NCBI RefSeq assembly: GCF_000271405.2
Contig: NC_018081.1
Span: 172,856 to 236,855, forward strand
DNA length: 64,000 nt
Reading direction: 5' to 3'
DNA from: Enterococcus hirae ATCC 9790
Lineage (GTDB): Bacteria > Bacillota > Bacilli > Lactobacillales > Enterococcaceae
Shown: one piece after another, positions 62,638 through 64,000 of the stretch
Layout: the number at the start of each line of letters is the position of its first letter
Numbering within the stretch: position 1 is the stretch's first letter
Translations under genes and position numbers: made by a program
Notes under the pieces: model-generated
The model's input: the letters and a program-made list of their open reading frames with translations, nothing else
Database searches by the model: none
Told to the model about the DNA's origin: nothing

Positions 62638-64000
62638 TTATTTGAGTGAAATGAGTCGATCAGCTATTTTATTTAAGAAGACTTGGTCATGATCCACAAC
62701 CAACATTGCAGGTTTAAACGATAAAATCAGTTGCTCCAACTGGACTTGATTGAAGACATCTAAATAGTTCAACGGTTCATCCCAAATATATAATTCCGCT
62801 TCTTGAGAAAGCGACTTGGCTAGTTCAACTTTTTTGCGTTGCCCCATACTCATCTGCTCAATTCGGTTATGAAAGACTTCTCTTTCCATCCCTAACTTGC
62901 GGAGATTATTTAAAAATGTTTGATAATCAACTTTTTGCTTTTCTGCAAATTCACTGAGCGTACCTCGATTATCTTCATAATTCTGACGCACGTAACTGAT
63001 CGTTAGTTGATTAGGCTTATGGATCGTACCTGCAGTTATTCCATCAAAATCGTCTAAAAGATAATGGATGATCGTAGATTTCCCTATACCGTTTCCCCCT
63101 GTCAACGCCACACATTCGTTTTGGTCAATCGTAAAATTAACGGGCGAAAAAAGCAGCTGTTGATACCCCAGCTGTAAATTCTCCACAGTCAGCAATCGTT
63201 TATGATGTGTTTTTTTGACATTCATTGACAAAGGCTCTACATATTCGATATCCTTCAATAATTTTTCTTTTTCCCCGATTTGCGTTTCCATCCGATTCAC
63301 GATTGCTTTCGAGCGTTTCATCGTTCGAGCGGCATCCGCGCCAATTGCACCACGATTCACTCTACGATTTTCAGTATCGATAAACCCAACGCTTTTTTTC
63401 GTCTTATCTCCCTCACGAGAGCGGGACCACTCTGCTTTTTCTGCTGCAGTTTTCTTCAAGCGCGTGACTTCTTTTTTGATTTTTTCATTTTGGGCAATCT
63501 CAAACTCATTTTTTAACTGCTTTTGCTCTTCATATACTGAAAAGTTCCCCTGATACAGTTCTAATTGGCTTTTTTCAATTGCTAATACATGATCGACCAC
63601 TTCATCGATAAATCCGCGATCATGGCTGATCACGATAAATCCTTGATTTTTTTTCTGCAAGTAATTAGCTACTTGTTTTCTTCCGACTAAATCCAAATGA
63701 TTCGTCGGCTCATCGATCAAAGGAAAATGCTGATCATCAACAAAAAGCAGTACTAAGAGTACTTTTGTTTTTTCACCACCAGACAGTGTGTGAAATGGTC
63801 GCCACAAAATCTCTGGGTCAGTTTCCATTAATTGTAGTTCTCTTTCGATTTCCAAAAGTTCGACATCAGCTATCTCATTCAACGCATCATAAGTAAATTG
63901 TGCTTCTTCTCCAATTTCTTGAGGGAAATAGTTAAATTCTTGCTGATGGATAATCTGTCCTTGATAAGGTAGTTTATCTTGTAAAATGTTCAATAATGTC
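62638..64000 (-). CDS. ABC-F protein, Lsa/Eat(A)-like, cut by window edge
   Basis: C-terminal part (at least 451 residues) of a ribosomal-protection-type ABC-F. The remaining part of domain 1 has SGGEKTK and PLIDEPTNHLD; domain 2 has GGNGIGKST, MSMGQRKK and IWDEPLNYLD. Lsa-type features are GAIGADAARTMKRSKAIVNR in the linker and short glycine-poor signatures (SMGQ). Relatives confer lincosamide, streptogramin A and pleuromutilin resistance; whether this copy does cannot be told. The start lies beyond 64000. Confidence 0.85.
   Translation of the reverse strand, partial: TLLNILQDKLPYQGQIIHQQEFNYFPQEIGEEAQFTYDALNEIADVELLEIERELQLMETDPEILWRPFHTLSGGEKTKVLLVLLFVDDQHFPLIDEPTNHLDLVGRKQVANYLQKKNQGFIVISHDRGFIDEVVDHVLAIEKSQLELYQGNFSVYEEQKQLKNEFEIAQNEKIKKEVTRLKKTAAEKAEWSRSREGDKTKKSVGFIDTENRRVNRGAIGADAARTMKRSKAIVNRMETQIGEKEKLLKDIEYVEPLSMNVKKTHHKRLLTVENLQLGYQQLLFSPVNFTIDQNECVALTGGNGIGKSTIIHYLLDDFDGITAGTIHKPNQLTISYVRQNYEDNRGTLSEFAEKQKVDYQTFLNNLRKLGMEREVFHNRIEQMSMGQRKKVELAKSLSQEAELYIWDEPLNYLDVFNQVQLEQLILSFKPAMLVVDHDQVFLNKIADRLISLK

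Overview
The window looks like a chromosomal segment of a low-GC lactic acid bacterium, most likely an Enterococcus of the E. faecium group (E. faecium, hirae, durans or mundtii). This rests on gene content and protein character: split coaB/coaC, the Rex-YdiF pair, class III ribonucleotide reductase, DUF969/DUF979/pcp, a MurNAc-6P recycling operon, an Lsa/Eat(A)-type ABC-F protein, an LPxTG choice-of-anchor A protein and an orphan bacteriocin immunity gene. I saw no rRNA, tRNA, CRISPR array, intact insertion sequence or prophage.

Layout. 1-1.5 kb: a BceAB-type ABC transporter whose permease is frameshifted and runs off the left edge. 1.7-4.9 kb: anaerobic nrdD and nrdG. 5-9.1 kb: frameshifted dinB, rex and ydiF. 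10-14.7 kb: a MacB-like ABC transporter divergent from a response regulator and a frameshifted sensor kinase, followed by an unlisted 27-residue peptide. 14.8-17.3 kb: a MarR-controlled multidrug half-transporter. 17.4-19.7 kb: a small accessory islet with a tandemly duplicated Hol-Tox type I toxin-antitoxin locus, a charged 85-residue protein and a RelE-like two-gene operon. 19.9-24.3 kb: an XRE/cupin regulator with potABCD. 24.5-27.5 kb: an AcuI-like reductase, coaB, coaC and a PanT-like ECF component. 27.6-27.9 kb: repeated hairpin elements. 28-33.1 kb: two NAD(P)-dependent oxidoreductases, an ICMT-like membrane protein, a fumarate-reductase-like lipoprotein and a YjdF-like membrane protein. 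33.3-44.1 kb: mostly housekeeping genes (murB, exoA, tsaE, pta, ung, HAD phosphatase) with one unrecognised 361-residue protein. 44.3-46 kb: a sortase-anchored surface protein with nonapeptide repeats. 46.2-50.6 kb: small enzymes, a PnuC-family transporter behind a textbook tandem NrdR site and a 431-residue unknown. 50.7-53 kb: pcp and its predicted 5-oxoproline transporter. 53.4-55.5 kb: a Gdx-type SMR exporter behind a terminator leader that may be a guanidine riboswitch, and an ArcD-like antiporter. 55.6-57.6 kb: nrdI, a lipoprotein and a transposase scrap. 57.6-61.6 kb: mupG-murQ-murP for muropeptide recycling. The right edge holds a phosphoglycerate-mutase-like phosphatase and a truncated ABC-F gene.

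The most interesting signals are the duplicated type I toxin-antitoxin unit, whose second copy keeps the toxin and antisense promoter but has lost the toxin -10 box; the NrdR boxes in front of a PnuC-family gene, linking it to deoxynucleotide supply; the RelE-like operon with a 12-bp inverted repeat at its promoter; and a hairpin repeat family with compensatory changes in its stems. Three genes in the first 14 kb carry single frameshifts, two of them in A/T homopolymers, so sequencing error must be excluded before calling them pseudogenes.
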